The notes: generated from the letters alone by a model not told the origin. A stretch of 64,000 nucleotides of DNA from Halostagnicola sp. A-GB9-2 (GCF_030068615.1 NZ_JASJOC010000007.1:1-64000); one strand, 5' to 3'; shown: positions 47,114 to 56,681, counted from the first letter of the stretch. A program made the numbers and translations.

Positions 47114-49357
47114 TTAGTTTTCCGAGAACGTTACACGGACGATCGAAAACGGCGGAACGGAGACGGTCGTCGAGCGACCATCGACGGAAACGGAATTTTG
47201 GGATGGAACCACGGTTTCCGGCTCTTCGAACGTGTTTTCCGCGGCCATCGTCTCGCCGGCGAGCGTCGTGACCGTCGCCTCCGGGCCGGGATCGAATCCG
47301 TCCTCGAGTTCGATCGTGGCGTCAATCTCCCCGGCCGTCGCGTCGCGGTGGACCAATTCGACGACCAGTTCGTCGCCCGACCGGCTCGAGACTGCGAGTG
47401 GATCGAGAACGGGAACCGCCGAGACGGTGGGGAGTTCCCCGAACAGGTCTTCAGTGTCGGTCGCGAACGCCGTCTCGGTATCGTAGGTATCACAGCTGAG
47501 TTCGACCGCCAGCGGCCTCGCGTCAAATAGCGACGACCCCATTCGGTGATAGTAGTAACACGGATCCGCCCAGACGCGTTCGTGGTGCTTCCGAAGCCCG
47601 CCACCGTGGTTTCCGGCACCCGAGTGAGTGAGCATGTCGACGGCACCCGAACGAACGCTCTCGTGGACGAACGTCGCGTCGTAGACGGCCTCGGAAACGG
47701 ATTTGTTGGTCGGTAGTTCCGGCGACTCTTCTATGCCCTCCCACTGTTCCCGATCCGGGAACGTAAAGAGCTGTAACTCGGTGAGCGCGATCCGCGGGTC
47801 GTCGACGTCGGCCGCCCGCATGTCCTCGAGAACGTCGTCGTACTCGTCCATCACCTGATCGGCGAGCGCCATGTGAGCGTTGTACAGTTCGGTTTGGTCG
47901 GTCTCCGGTCCGACGTGCGTTCCGACGAGAACGTGGTCAGTGAGCCAATCAACACGATCCGCGGCCGTCGACAGAACGGGATCGTTCCAGTCGGTCAGCC
48001 GGTTTCCACACGCCAGTACTTCGATATCGTCGTCCACATCGACCATCGCTTCGTGAAATCGGGCGAATCGATCCGCGTAGCCGTCGGGTGTCGTCCAACT
48101 GACTTGCCACGGGCCGTACACCTCGTTTCCGACCTCCCAGTAGGTAACATCGAAGGACTCCGGATGGCCGTGTGCCGCGCGGAGCGCGCCCATGGCCGTC
48201 TCCGTGGAGCCGTTACAGTACTCGACCCATCGGGCGGCCTCCTCGGCGGACCCGTCCCCAGCATTGACGCAGATCATCGGCTCGCAGCCGATCCGTTCGC
48301 AGAACTCCAGAAACTCGACCGTTCCGAACAGGTTCGGCTCGAGGCCGTCCCATGCCGGATTTGGCTTCGTCGGTCGTTCCTCGGTCGGACCGACGCCATC
48401 TCGCCAGCGATAGCCCGAAACGAAGTTGCCGCCGGGCCACCGAAACACGGGTAACTCTGCGTCGCGGAGATACTCGACTATTTCCGGGTCGGCCCTATCG
48501 ACGTGATCGTCCGGATACAACAGCGCCGCGTCGAGTACGACGTTTGCCGGCGAGTCGGTCGTCACGCTGAAGGCGAAAAGCGTGTCACGACCGGTCTCGA
48601 TATCGTCCGGAACCCGAAGGTCGAAGTCAATACTATCCCACGATTTATCTACGGACACCGTGGTGTCGTCGAGGGTGCGCTTGAGTTCGCCCGTCGGCCC
48701 GACTTCGCGGAGCGAAACGGTGAGCGTCGTCGGCGACGCGGCTCGGGCCGTGATCGATCCTTCGAAATCGTGCGTGCGATGGGTCGGAAGATGACACCAC
48801 TGGGCGATGCCGGCCGAATGCTCCAGCGACCGATCGTCCGCCGATTCAGAGCAGGGAGAGAGTTCCGTAGCCGATACCTCGAGGCGCTGAGCACGGTCGC
48901 CGGCGATTCCCACGTCCGGGCTCGTCGTGATGTCGACGCCGTCGATCTCGGCGACCCCGTTGATCTCGTCGTCGCCGACCGGGAACCACCAGAGGGCGGT
49001 CGCGCTACGGTAGGCCTCGATGAGCCGGGTCGAGTCGGGATACTCTCGAGTATCGGCGTACGCTTCGATTCGTTCAGCTTTCGTCTCGGCGTCGTGGACA
49101 GACGGTCGTCCGCCATCGACGGACGCGTGTTCGACCTGGAACTTCCAGTTTCCGAACGTCGGGTTGTGGAGGATTTGGGCGGTGAAGGAATTCTTCGCGT
49201 TCCGCGTCGAATAGAGGTGTTCACCGAACTTTCCGAACAGTTTCGGATCGATCGGTTCTGCGGAACGCTCCGTCGGATCGACCACGATCGTCGCCGTATC
49301 GCCGTGGTCGTCGTCGCTGGCCGCCGGGTGGTGCGTTAACAACTGTCGACTCGTCAT
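47114..49357 (-). CDS. GH51 alpha-L-arabinofuranosidase
   Basis: A 747-aa enzyme removing L-arabinose from arabinan and arabinoxylan fragments. The TIM-barrel core has the acid/base Glu412 in WEVGNE and the nucleophile Glu527 in LTELQL, a spacing of 115 residues like known GH51 enzymes. Residues about 40-60 hold IDPKLFGKFGEHLY, the family opening. It is longer than the usual 500 residues because a beta-sandwich/CBM-like stretch is inserted between residues about 90 and 270. No signal peptide, so cytoplasmic. A TAATAAG box (49380-49386) lies about 26 nt before the ATG. It would feed the pentose pathway encoded to the right. Confidence 0.92.
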   Translation of the reverse strand: MTSRQLLTHHPAASDDDHGDTATIVVDPTERSAEPIDPKLFGKFGEHLYSTRNAKNSFTAQILHNPTFGNWKFQVEHASVDGGRPSVHDAETKAERIEAYADTREYPDSTRLIEAYRSATALWWFPVGDDEINGVAEIDGVDITTSPDVGIAGDRAQRLEVSATELSPCSESADDRSLEHSAGIAQWCHLPTHRTHDFEGSITARAASPTTLTVSLREVGPTGELKRTLDDTTVSVDKSWDSIDFDLRVPDDIETGRDTLFAFSVTTDSPANVVLDAALLYPDDHVDRADPEIVEYLRDAELPVFRWPGGNFVSGYRWRDGVGPTEERPTKPNPAWDGLEPNLFGTVEFLEFCERIGCEPMICVNAGDGSAEEAARWVEYCNGSTETAMGALRAAHGHPESFDVTYWEVGNEVYGPWQVSWTTPDGYADRFARFHEAMVDVDDDIEVLACGNRLTDWNDPVLSTAADRVDWLTDHVLVGTHVGPETDQTELYNAHMALADQVMDEYDDVLEDMRAADVDDPRIALTELQLFTFPDREQWEGIEESPELPTNKSVSEAVYDATFVHESVRSGAVDMLTHSGAGNHGGGLRKHHERVWADPCYYYHRMGSSLFDARPLAVELSCDTYDTETAFATDTEDLFGELPTVSAVPVLDPLAVSSRSGDELVVELVHRDATAGEIDATIELEDGFDPGPEATVTTLAGETMAAENTFEEPETVVPSQNSVSVDGRSTTVSVPPFSIVRVTFSEN

Positions 49358-49460
49358 AGTTATGAATTTTCGCCGAGGGTAATAAGTTCATTCCTCCCGG
49401 AACGATCGAAGAACGTTGCTCCACGAGGGAAGATCCCACGGAAGACTCGACCGCCGACCG

Positions 49461-49889
49461 CTATGGCTCGTCCAATATTGTAACGACCGGTCGATCAGCG
49501 TCCAACAGTACCGATTGGGTGACGCTCCCGAACAACGCCTTCCCGACTGGGGAACGAGACCGACCGCCGATGACGAGGTAATTCGCGCCAACCTCGTCAG
49601 CGTAGCCAAGAATTTCCTCGGCGGGATCGCCTACTCGACCGACAGGTTCGTAGTCGTCGGTGACGCCCGAGGAGACATCGGCGATGACTTCCTCGGCGAG
49701 TTTCTGCGCTTGCTCTGCGGACAGGGATTCGACCTCGTTCATGTACTGGTTGACGAGGTAGGCGTGGTCGCCCGCCTCGTAGACGAGGATCACCTCGAGC
49801 GGTTCGTCGAACCGTTCGGCGAGCGTGCTCCCTTCGGAAATGACGCTATCCGAGCCGTCCTCCCCGTCGATCGCTGCGATGATTGTCAT
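49461..49889 (-). CDS. universal stress protein (UspA family)
   Basis: A 142-aa UspA-fold protein, MTIIAAIDGEDGSD at the start and GGRSRSPVGKALFGSVTQSVL for nucleotide binding near the end. It is 92 bp downstream of the GntP permease gene on the same strand, an arrangement often seen for UspA proteins beside haloarchaeal transporters. Probably co-transcribed with it. Confidence 0.9.
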   Translation of the reverse strand: MTIIAAIDGEDGSDSVISEGSTLAERFDEPLEVILVYEAGDHAYLVNQYMNEVESLSAEQAQKLAEEVIADVSSGVTDDYEPVGRVGDPAEEILGYADEVGANYLVIGGRSRSPVGKALFGSVTQSVLLDADRPVVTILDEP

Positions 49890-49981
49890 ACGCAGACGAT
49901 TTCACGTCGACCCGTAAATAGATTTGCGCCCGAAAAGGACCGTCGGAGACGAGAAGGATAGAAACGAGAGACAAACGGATA

Positions 49982-51361
49982 CTAGGTCAGCGGGAAGAGC
50001 GACGAGAGAACCATCACGACGGCGAACCCAGTAATTGAGACGATTGTGGTAAGCGCGGTCCAGATTTTGAACGTCTCCTCCTGGGTCAATCCGCCGATTT
50101 CTTTGACGATCCAGAATCCGCTGTCGTTGTACCAGGAGAAAATCGTTCCACCTGCCCCGATGATCATGACGAGGTAAACGGGGTGGACCGACAGGTCACC
50201 GACGAGCGGAGCCATAATGCCTGCAGTCGTGAGGAGGGCGACCGTGGCCGACCCCTGGGCAATACGGATCGTCGCGGCGATAACGAATCCGGCGACCAAT
50301 AGCGGAATGCCGATACCTTCCAACGTGGTCGCGATGTAGTCACCGATTCCAGACAGCGCGAGCATCCCGCCGAAGGCACCACCGGCGGCGGTGATCGCAG
50401 CAATGTGTCCGCCGCTCTGAAGCGATTCGACTAGTTCGTCGGACCACACCTCTCGGCTGAGCGATTCCATCCGGTAGTAGGTGATCGCCGCGGCGAGGGC
50501 GGCGGCGGTCAACGCGATGTTCGCATCACCGACAAAGCTAGATGCCACGTCCGCAGCGCCACCTTCGACGAGGAATCCGGCTTCGATCAACGTATCCACC
50601 GTCGTGTTCGAGGCGATCAAAAACACCGCCAGCAAAATTGGAAGCATCGCTTCGACCATCCCCGGTAATTTGGCTGTCGGACGGTCGGCCAACTCCTCGA
50701 CGCGTTCGACCGACGAACCCATCGTCTCTCGAAGCGGAATCTCCATCTTGCTGTTGATCCACTTTCCGTACAGGACACCAGAAACGAATACCGTGGGAAG
50801 AGCAACGACGAGACCCACCAATATCGTCGCGCCGACATCGACGCCGAGCTCGAGCGCCACTGCGAGCGGTCCGGGCGTCGGCGGGATAAAGCCGTGTGCC
50901 GTTACTCCGGCCGCGCCGACGATAGTGATGAACAGGGCGTAATCTCGGCCCGTTCGTGCACGCATCGAACGGGCCAACGGCGCTAGCAAAAAGAACACGT
51001 TGTCGAAGAAGACGGGGATAGCGAGTACGCCGCTCGAGCCACCCAATGCGAGATATGAGTTCCCCTCGCTCGTAAACGATTGGAACCAACGAACGATTCG
51101 TTCTGCGGCACCGCTTTCCATCATCGTTTTCCCGATTATGGCAGCCATGAGAATCGGGATACCGATGCTGATCATCGTCTCACCGAAGCCGGTTGCCGTC
51201 TCCTCAGGAACCTGGCTCAACGGCACTTCGGCCGTCGCCGCACCGACGACAATCGTCGCGATTACCAGCCCGATAAACGCGGGGACGCGCAACCAGACCA
51301 GCAACGCGACGACGACTATCAGCCCGATTCCGAAGACAACGAGTGGGTTTTCGAATGCCAT
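49982..51361 (-). CDS. GntP-family gluconate-type permease
   Basis: A 459-aa H+ symporter with about 12-14 membrane helices. Start at MAFENPLVVFGIG (51361) matches the family; upstream in-frame residues are polar and unlike a membrane protein. Signatures include GLVIATIVVG, MESGAAERIVRWF, GVLAIPVFFDNVFFLLAPLA, HGFIPPTPGPL and the late WYNDSGFWIV. GntP proteins take up gluconate and related sugar acids (gluconate, xylonate, galactonate). The adjacent xylonate pathway points to an aldonate. Confidence 0.92.
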   Translation of the reverse strand: MAFENPLVVFGIGLIVVVALLVWLRVPAFIGLVIATIVVGAATAEVPLSQVPEETATGFGETMISIGIPILMAAIIGKTMMESGAAERIVRWFQSFTSEGNSYLALGGSSGVLAIPVFFDNVFFLLAPLARSMRARTGRDYALFITIVGAAGVTAHGFIPPTPGPLAVALELGVDVGATILVGLVVALPTVFVSGVLYGKWINSKMEIPLRETMGSSVERVEELADRPTAKLPGMVEAMLPILLAVFLIASNTTVDTLIEAGFLVEGGAADVASSFVGDANIALTAAALAAAITYYRMESLSREVWSDELVESLQSGGHIAAITAAGGAFGGMLALSGIGDYIATTLEGIGIPLLVAGFVIAATIRIAQGSATVALLTTAGIMAPLVGDLSVHPVYLVMIIGAGGTIFSWYNDSGFWIVKEIGGLTQEETFKIWTALTTIVSITGFAVVMVLSSLFPLT

Positions 51362-51506
51362 ACTCACACATTCAGAGGCACTATAAAATAATCTTTGGTG
51401 ATTATATCCACACATTACCGAAGCCGAGGAGTCAATCACCACTATCCGTTGTTCGACAAAAAGAGAATTTGCTGAACGATCAACAGAGTCCAGAGACCGT
51501 CGGAAC

Positions 51507-52550
51507 TTACTCTCGAAGGACACTCACGTCAAAGACTGGCTTACAGGTGTCGCCCGCCAAAAAAGCCTCGAACGCCTCGTCGGCCTCGAGAAGCGAATAC
51601 CGGTCGTCGAGAAACGTCTCGAGGTCGACATCGCCGGATTCGATGAGTCTGAGCGATCGTTCGAAGTCCTCCCACGTCGAGGCGTAGGAACACTGAAGAT
51701 CGATTTCGGCTCTGACCAACGGCGAGTACGCCATCGTGGTCTCACCGGTCTGGCCGACCATCACGATCTGACCGCCCTTCCGAACCTCATCGACGGACAT
51801 CGTCAGTCCGGAGGGATGTCCGGTGGTGTCGAAGACGACGTCGTAGCCGGCTCCGTCGGTCAGTTCGTCACGAATACCCTCGAGATCGTCTTCTTCGACG
51901 TTGAGCGTCGGGAATCCGAGCTCTTCGGCGAGTGGGAGTCGATAACTCGTGTCGCTACCGACGCCTGCGACGACGACGTCACCGCCCTGAGAGTCCGCTA
52001 TCTGTGCAGTCAGGAGACCGATCGGACCTGGTCCCGCAACGAGCACGCGGTCGCCAGCCCCGACTCGAGAGTTCTGGATGACCGCTCGAGCGCCGATACT
52101 TGTCGGCTCGACGAGCGCGGCGTGTCGCGGATCGACCCCGTCCTGAACGTGCTGGAGGGCGGTTTCCGGAACGGCGATGTAGCCAGCGTACGCGCCGTCG
52201 TGATCGACGCCGGTGATCACCGCGTCCTGACAGACGTTTTCCTCTCCGAGCTTACACTGATAGCACTCTCCACAACCCCTGATGGGGCGCTCGACGACTC
52301 GATCGCCGGTCTGGAACTCCGTGACGTCGTCGCCGGCCTCGACGACGGTCCCGGTGTACTCGTGCCCGATGACGGTCGGAAGCGCCATTCGTTCGAAGGC
52401 GGATTTGAACTTGTAGATTCCCGCATCGCTGCCACAGAGACCCGCGTAGTCGACTTCTATCAGCGCTTCTCCCGGACCTGGATCGGGGCGCTGTCGATCG
52501 ACGAGTTCCATCTGCCCGTACTCTCGGCTCGTTTTCGCAAGTGCGCGCAT
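51507..52550 (-). CDS. zinc-dependent sugar/polyol dehydrogenase (MDR family)
   Basis: A 347-aa medium-chain dehydrogenase. Catalytic zinc ligands Cys39, His63 and Glu64; structural zinc Cys93, Cys96, Cys99 and Cys107; NAD motif GPGPIG near residues 170-175. The layout is that of sorbitol/L-iditol and threonine dehydrogenases, which oxidise a secondary alcohol. Located 75 bp after the xylose dehydrogenase gene, so likely a polyol or pentose-related dehydrogenase. Substrate not resolved. Confidence 0.9.
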   Translation of the reverse strand: MRALAKTSREYGQMELVDRQRPDPGPGEALIEVDYAGLCGSDAGIYKFKSAFERMALPTVIGHEYTGTVVEAGDDVTEFQTGDRVVERPIRGCGECYQCKLGEENVCQDAVITGVDHDGAYAGYIAVPETALQHVQDGVDPRHAALVEPTSIGARAVIQNSRVGAGDRVLVAGPGPIGLLTAQIADSQGGDVVVAGVGSDTSYRLPLAEELGFPTLNVEEDDLEGIRDELTDGAGYDVVFDTTGHPSGLTMSVDEVRKGGQIVMVGQTGETTMAYSPLVRAEIDLQCSYASTWEDFERSLRLIESGDVDLETFLDDRYSLLEADEAFEAFLAGDTCKPVFDVSVLRE

Positions 52551-52625
52551 ACTGTCGACTGGTCGGTCGAGTGGTATAATTCTATTGGACCGTCTCGACG
52601 CTGGGAACGGATCATGTTCGAAGAG

Positions 52626-53705
52626 CTATTCGAGATCGACGCGTTCGTCGCGTTCGGCCGCCTCGTGGATCGCTCGAATCGTTCGCATGTCCTCGAGCCC
52701 GTGGCGACCGTCCGGAAGGATCGGTTCGCCGCCGAGCACTCGATCGGCGAAGTAGTCGAACTCCTCGCGCATCTCTTCGACCGCGCCATAATCGACGTCC
52801 TCGAATTCGGCACGGAGGCTTCCCGAAGAGAGGTGAAGCGTCGCCTCGCCGTGGAACGCGGGGGCGAGTTCGATCGTTCCCTCGGTGCCGATTATTTTGA
52901 GTTGCGTATCCGTCTGGGCGTGTTGACTGGTCGTACAGACGACCGGCAGATCGCCCTCGAGAGTCAGCGTAAACGTCGCGTTCTGGTCGGGAACGTCGCT
53001 AAAGGCGTCCGCGGACGAGGACATTCGAGCGCTGACGGCGATCGGATCCCGCTCAAGGAGGAATCGAGCGGTATTGATCGGATAGATACCAAGATCCATC
53101 ACGGACGTCCCGTATCCGGTAACGTCGGAATCGAGCCGCCACTGATCGGGGTCGGGATTCATCTCGAGAATCGGTTGGGTATTGTTTCCGTAGACGTGCG
53201 TCGGTTCCCCAATGAAGCCGTCGTCGATCAACTCCTTGGCTCGGCGAACCGCCGGTTCGGTGTGCATTCGGTAGGCAGTCATCAGCGGAATGTCGGCCGC
53301 TTCAGCCGCCTCGACGAGTCGTTCGGCGCGCTCGACGCTGGCCTCGAGTGGTTTCTCACAGAGCACCGCCTTCCCCAGGTCAGCGGCGGTTTCGACGTAC
53401 TCGAGGTGATAGGCGTTGGGCGTGCCGACGTAGATCGCGTCGTAGGAGTCGACCGCGGCGCCGTCGTGGAAGTCGGCATACGTGAGACCGCGTTCGACGT
53501 CGTTTTCGTCCGCCAGGCGATCGGCCTTCTCCTGAGTCGAACTGACGAGTACGCTCGTTTCGCAGTGGGACGTCTGTTCGATCGCGGGGATAACGACATC
53601 GACTGTCCACCAGCCGAGACCGACGAGAGCGAAGCGAACTGTGCCGTCTGCCCCCGTTTCCCAGTCGCGTTCTTCGAACCGGCCGAGCACGGAATGTGTT
53701 TCCAT
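52626..53705 (-). CDS. xacA: D-xylose/pentose 1-dehydrogenase (Gfo/Idh/MocA family)
   Basis: A 359-aa enzyme oxidising D-xylose (and probably L-arabinose) to the lactone with NADP+, the first step of haloarchaeal pentose breakdown. The start at METHSVLGRFEERDW is chosen because it matches the known Haloarcula/Haloferax enzyme; 72 upstream in-frame codons do not. Diagnostic segments are VGLGWWTVDVVIPAI, VLVSSTQEKA, VGTPNAYHLEYVETAA, CEKPLEAS and MDLGIYPINTARFLL. A TTTTATT-type box at 53729-53736 lies 27 nt before the ATG. It is one of the strongest identifications here. Confidence 0.92.
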   Translation of the reverse strand: METHSVLGRFEERDWETGADGTVRFALVGLGWWTVDVVIPAIEQTSHCETSVLVSSTQEKADRLADENDVERGLTYADFHDGAAVDSYDAIYVGTPNAYHLEYVETAADLGKAVLCEKPLEASVERAERLVEAAEAADIPLMTAYRMHTEPAVRRAKELIDDGFIGEPTHVYGNNTQPILEMNPDPDQWRLDSDVTGYGTSVMDLGIYPINTARFLLERDPIAVSARMSSSADAFSDVPDQNATFTLTLEGDLPVVCTTSQHAQTDTQLKIIGTEGTIELAPAFHGEATLHLSSGSLRAEFEDVDYGAVEEMREEFDYFADRVLGGEPILPDGRHGLEDMRTIRAIHEAAERDERVDLE

Positions 53706-54499
53706 AGGAGAGCGTTTCGCTCGAGGGGAATAAAATCGTTCGGTGTGCTCGGGGCGGCTGCCTCGAAGCGTTTCGTGGGTCTCGTTCGTCAGTGCCCCGC
53801 TACACAGCAGGCTATAGACGCCGAGTCGGAAAACCGACGGGGCGGCAGACACCACAACGGGGACGGACGTGATCCAAACACGCTTGCGCGATCCTTTCCC
53901 GTTCGTTAACGAGAATGGCATTATCTATGAGAGAGTTACTGTTCCCATATCAAAAACACTCTTCCGGAAACAGGCAAGTGGTAGTGGTAATCCGATATCG
54001 ACGGGGGATCCTGAGTAGAACACTGGTGAATTACGGACAATATTTACACTCGTATTGTTGTATATTCGGGATATCCTCGGTCGGAACACGCACGGAAAGG
54101 GCGTCTCTTCCATCACAGTTCTATCAGAGGATTCAATATGAAATCGGCACGCACAAGAGTGGTACCGGATCAGCAGACCTATTAATATAGTGGCCCGGAA
54201 ATCGATTGCTATCAGTAGTCACCCACTTCCGTTCCCGATTACAAACCGATTGTTCATATATGGAGAACAGAGTTTTCGATAGAGCCGTAACCGACGAAAG
54301 TCCCGAGGACGATATCGGATCGTTCACCGCCAACAGATTCGCTTCGTGGCGCCACACGCCGGCGATCGATGCATTCCGCGATCTCGGCTACCCTCGACAT
54401 TGTCTGGATTCGGTAAAAAAGCGTCCGCGACGCTCGCCTCGAGTTGACGCAACTATCTCATCAACTATCACAAAAACGAAGAACCGCAAGTCCAACAGT
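53706..54499. other. gene-poor region between xacA and xacD array
   Basis: No gene can be supported. One frame on the plus strand from the ATG at 54260 shows a somewhat haloarchaeal composition for about 54 codons, then decays into the repeat array; I do not recognise it and it may be a remnant. Confidence 0.4.
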
Positions 54500-54681
54500 T
54501 TACGCCTCGTCGTTCACGTTTCGTCGAACAACGCGGAGCCAGCTCCGCGAGCTTGACTCGGCTTACGCCTCGTCAAACAACGCAAATCAAAGATTTGCGA
54601 CCACGACGAAGCATAGCTTCGTCGAACAACGCTGAGTGAAACTCAGCGAGCTTGACTCGGCTTACGCCTCGTCAAACAACG
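54500..54681 (-). repeat. hairpin array duplicated from the 3' end of xacD
   Basis: A 12-nt core, CGTCRAACAACG on the plus strand, recurs at 54522, 54571, 54620 and 54670, that is every 49-50 bp; the last copy is the xacD coding end. Each non-coding copy runs into a different perfect palindrome: CGCGGAGC-CA-GCTCCGCG (54532-54549), CGCAAATC-AAA-GATTTGCG (54581-54599) and GCTGAGT-GAA-ACTCAGC (54631-54647). A fourth, CGACGAAGC-ATA-GCTTCGTCG, sits at 54604-54624. A 36-nt exact direct repeat (54547-54582 and 54646-54681) includes the xacD stop codon. In an xacD transcript these would form a run of hairpins after the stop, possibly a terminator or RNA stabiliser. Confidence 0.85.
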
Positions 54682-55897
54682 TCTCACCATCAACCATATG
54701 CTCGGAGACGGCGTCGAGGTCTAGAGTCAACCCGAGACCGGGCTTTTCCGGAATTTCCATCCGACCGTTCTCGATCAGTCCGTCTTCTTCGACGAGGTCC
54801 TCCCACCAGCCGAGCTGATAGGAGTGATACTCGAGCGCAAGCGAGTTCGGAATCGCCGCCGCGACCTGCGCCGAGGCCATCGTTCCGATCGGCGAGGAGA
54901 CGTTGTGCATCGCGACCGGAACGTAGTAGAGGTCCGCGAGGTCGGCCACCTTTCTGGTCTCGCGCATTCCGCCGACGCGTGGAAGGTCTGGCGCGATGAT
55001 ATCGACCGACTGCTCTTCAAGAAGCTGTCGTTGGCCGTGTGTTCGGTAGACGTTCTCGCCGACGGTGATCGGCGTGGTCGTCGACTGTGTGACCTCCCGC
55101 TGGACGTCGTGATTTTCCGGCGGGACCGGATCTTCGAGCCACCAGACGTCGTAGGGCTCGAGCTCTCGAGCGAGCCGTTTGGCCGAGCCCGCAGAAAAGG
55201 ACCAGTGACAGTCGAAGGCAACGTCGGCGCGGTCGCCGACGCGTTCGGTGACTTCGCGGACGATCTCGGCCTTGTGATCGATTTCGGGGCCACGGAGGTG
55301 GCGGTTCGCACGGTCTTTCTCGTGTCCCGAGGGGACATCGAGATCGAACTTGATCGCGTCGTAGCCGAGCTCCTCGACGACGCGTTCGCCCTCGTCGGCA
55401 CAGGCGATCGGGTCGGCTTCGTCTTCGGTGTGTAGATCACAGTAGACCCGAACCTCGTCACGGTACTTGCCCCCAACCAGCTGGTATGCGGGCACATCGA
55501 GGATTTTGCCGGCGACATCGTGAAGCGCGATTTCGATTCCGGAAATCGCCGAAATGACTTTCCCGGAAATCGAGCCCTCGCCGGACATCTTCTGGATGAG
55601 GTGTTCGTATAGTCGATCAATGTCGAGCGGGTTTTCGCCGATCAGGAACGGCGTCATTCGTTCGATGATCGCATCATCACCGCCGCCCCAGTAGGATTCG
55701 CCCGTTCCAACGAGTCCGGCGTCGGTGTAGACGCGAACGAGAATCCAGGGGTAGTTCCCGTCGACCATCGTCGTTTGGACGTCCGTGATTTCGACATCCC
55801 GCGGACCGCGGTCGGCGGTCAACTCCATCGTCTCGGATGAGAGATCGCGCATGGTATACTCTGCGTTCGGATCGCGTAGCGTCCGGTAGTTCGGCAT
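54662..55897 (-). CDS. xacD: xylonate/pentonate dehydratase (enolase superfamily)
   Basis: A 411-aa dehydratase converting D-xylonate (and L-arabinonate) to the 2-keto-3-deoxypentonate. It closely resembles the Haloferax volcanii enzyme from the N-terminus (LRDPNAEYTMRDLS) to the last residues (VDGETLFDEA). Metal ligands: Asp in FDCHWSF, Glu in WWLEDPV and Glu in TVGENV; KFDLD holds the base-side Lys. The final codons are part of the repeated array downstream. A TATA-like box at 55920-55927 lies 27 nt upstream. Confidence 0.93.
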   Translation of the reverse strand: MPNYRTLRDPNAEYTMRDLSSETMELTADRGPRDVEITDVQTTMVDGNYPWILVRVYTDAGLVGTGESYWGGGDDAIIERMTPFLIGENPLDIDRLYEHLIQKMSGEGSISGKVISAISGIEIALHDVAGKILDVPAYQLVGGKYRDEVRVYCDLHTEDEADPIACADEGERVVEELGYDAIKFDLDVPSGHEKDRANRHLRGPEIDHKAEIVREVTERVGDRADVAFDCHWSFSAGSAKRLARELEPYDVWWLEDPVPPENHDVQREVTQSTTTPITVGENVYRTHGQRQLLEEQSVDIIAPDLPRVGGMRETRKVADLADLYYVPVAMHNVSSPIGTMASAQVAAAIPNSLALEYHSYQLGWWEDLVEEDGLIENGRMEIPEKPGLGLTLDLDAVSEHMVDGETLFDEA

Positions 55898-56027
55898 ACA
55901 ACTGCGTTTTACTCCTCATGGTATATCACGTTTGGCATGTCGGATATTTACAGGACCACTGCCGCCGCCCCGAACGAAACGGCGGGAGCGGTGGATTTTA
56001 GCTCCTCCGCGTCAACGAGAACGATAG

Positions 56028-56681
56028 ATGTCGAACCTGAAAACCGTGATCCTCGGCGGGAACCGCTTTCCGTTTCACCGGATCGAACGACTCGGGCCGC
56101 CGGTCAAACGATTTCTGGAGAACCGAGAGATTGAAGCCACCGTCACTACCGACCGAGAAATACTCGCAACTGATCGCATACGCGAGTTCGACGTCCTCGT
56201 CGACTTTACGACGGACAGCACGTTCGACGAACCACAGAAATCTAGCCTCTGTTCGTTCGTCGAAGACGGCGGCGGGTACGTCGGCATCCACGGCGCTGCG
56301 GATCTGACGACAACGGCCGAGGAAAACCGCGACGAACCAGTTCCCGAACTCCGAACGCTCCTCGGCGGGCACTTTCTCACCCACCCCGAGCAGACGACGT
56401 TCGACGTAACCGTCGTCGATACCCATCATCCAATTACAGCAGACCTAGACGGTTTTTCCGTCTGGGATGAACCGTACGTTCTCGAGTACGACGACGACGT
56501 GCGAGTGCTCGCACGCATGGATCATCCGGAGAACGGAGACATGCCGGTCGCATGGGTGAAATCTCACGGCGACGGTCGCGTGTTCTACTGCTCGCTCGGA
56601 CACGACCTCCCGGCGATCAGGAACGAGGGGGTGCGTTCGCTGCTTGAGCGGGGGATCCGTTGGGCGACTAGAAACAACTGA
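56028..56681 (+). CDS. ThuA-like domain protein (third)
   Basis: A 217-aa ThuA-family protein, shorter and more divergent than the paralogues at 13026 and 34852. Shared points are GGGYVGIHGAAD at the nucleophile-elbow position, LLGGHFLTHPEQ, HPITADLDGF, the GDMPVAWVKSHGDGRVFYCSLGHD strand and a final IRWA. It is divergent from xacD, 130 bp away. The role in pentose use is unknown. Confidence 0.85.
   Translation: MSNLKTVILGGNRFPFHRIERLGPPVKRFLENREIEATVTTDREILATDRIREFDVLVDFTTDSTFDEPQKSSLCSFVEDGGGYVGIHGAADLTTTAEENRDEPVPELRTLLGGHFLTHPEQTTFDVTVVDTHHPITADLDGFSVWDEPYVLEYDDDVRVLARMDHPENGDMPVAWVKSHGDGRVFYCSLGHDLPAIRNEGVRSLLERGIRWATRNN

Noticed and set aside
51816-53909. A 697-codon open frame on the plus strand opposite the zinc dehydrogenase and xacA
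   Set aside because: It is antisense to two clearly conserved enzymes, its translation is Arg/Val/Asp-rich without any domain, and it crosses the gap between two genes; a by-product of GC-rich codon use.
54206-54556. Plus-strand open frame before the repeat array (ATG at 54206 or 54260)
   Set aside because: Only about 54 codons look gene-like, the rest runs into the repeats, and no family is recognised; kept only as a possible remnant.
54520-54681. Possible CRISPR array, because a short core recurs at 49-50 bp
   Set aside because: The repeated core is only 12 nt, the spacers are themselves palindromes rather than unique sequence, and the last unit is the coding end of xacD. No cas genes are present.
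54520-54681. Integron-like attC sites, because a fixed core flanks variable palindromes
   Set aside because: The cores do not fit the inverse/core pair of attC, the palindromes are short and perfect, and there is no integrase or cassette structure.
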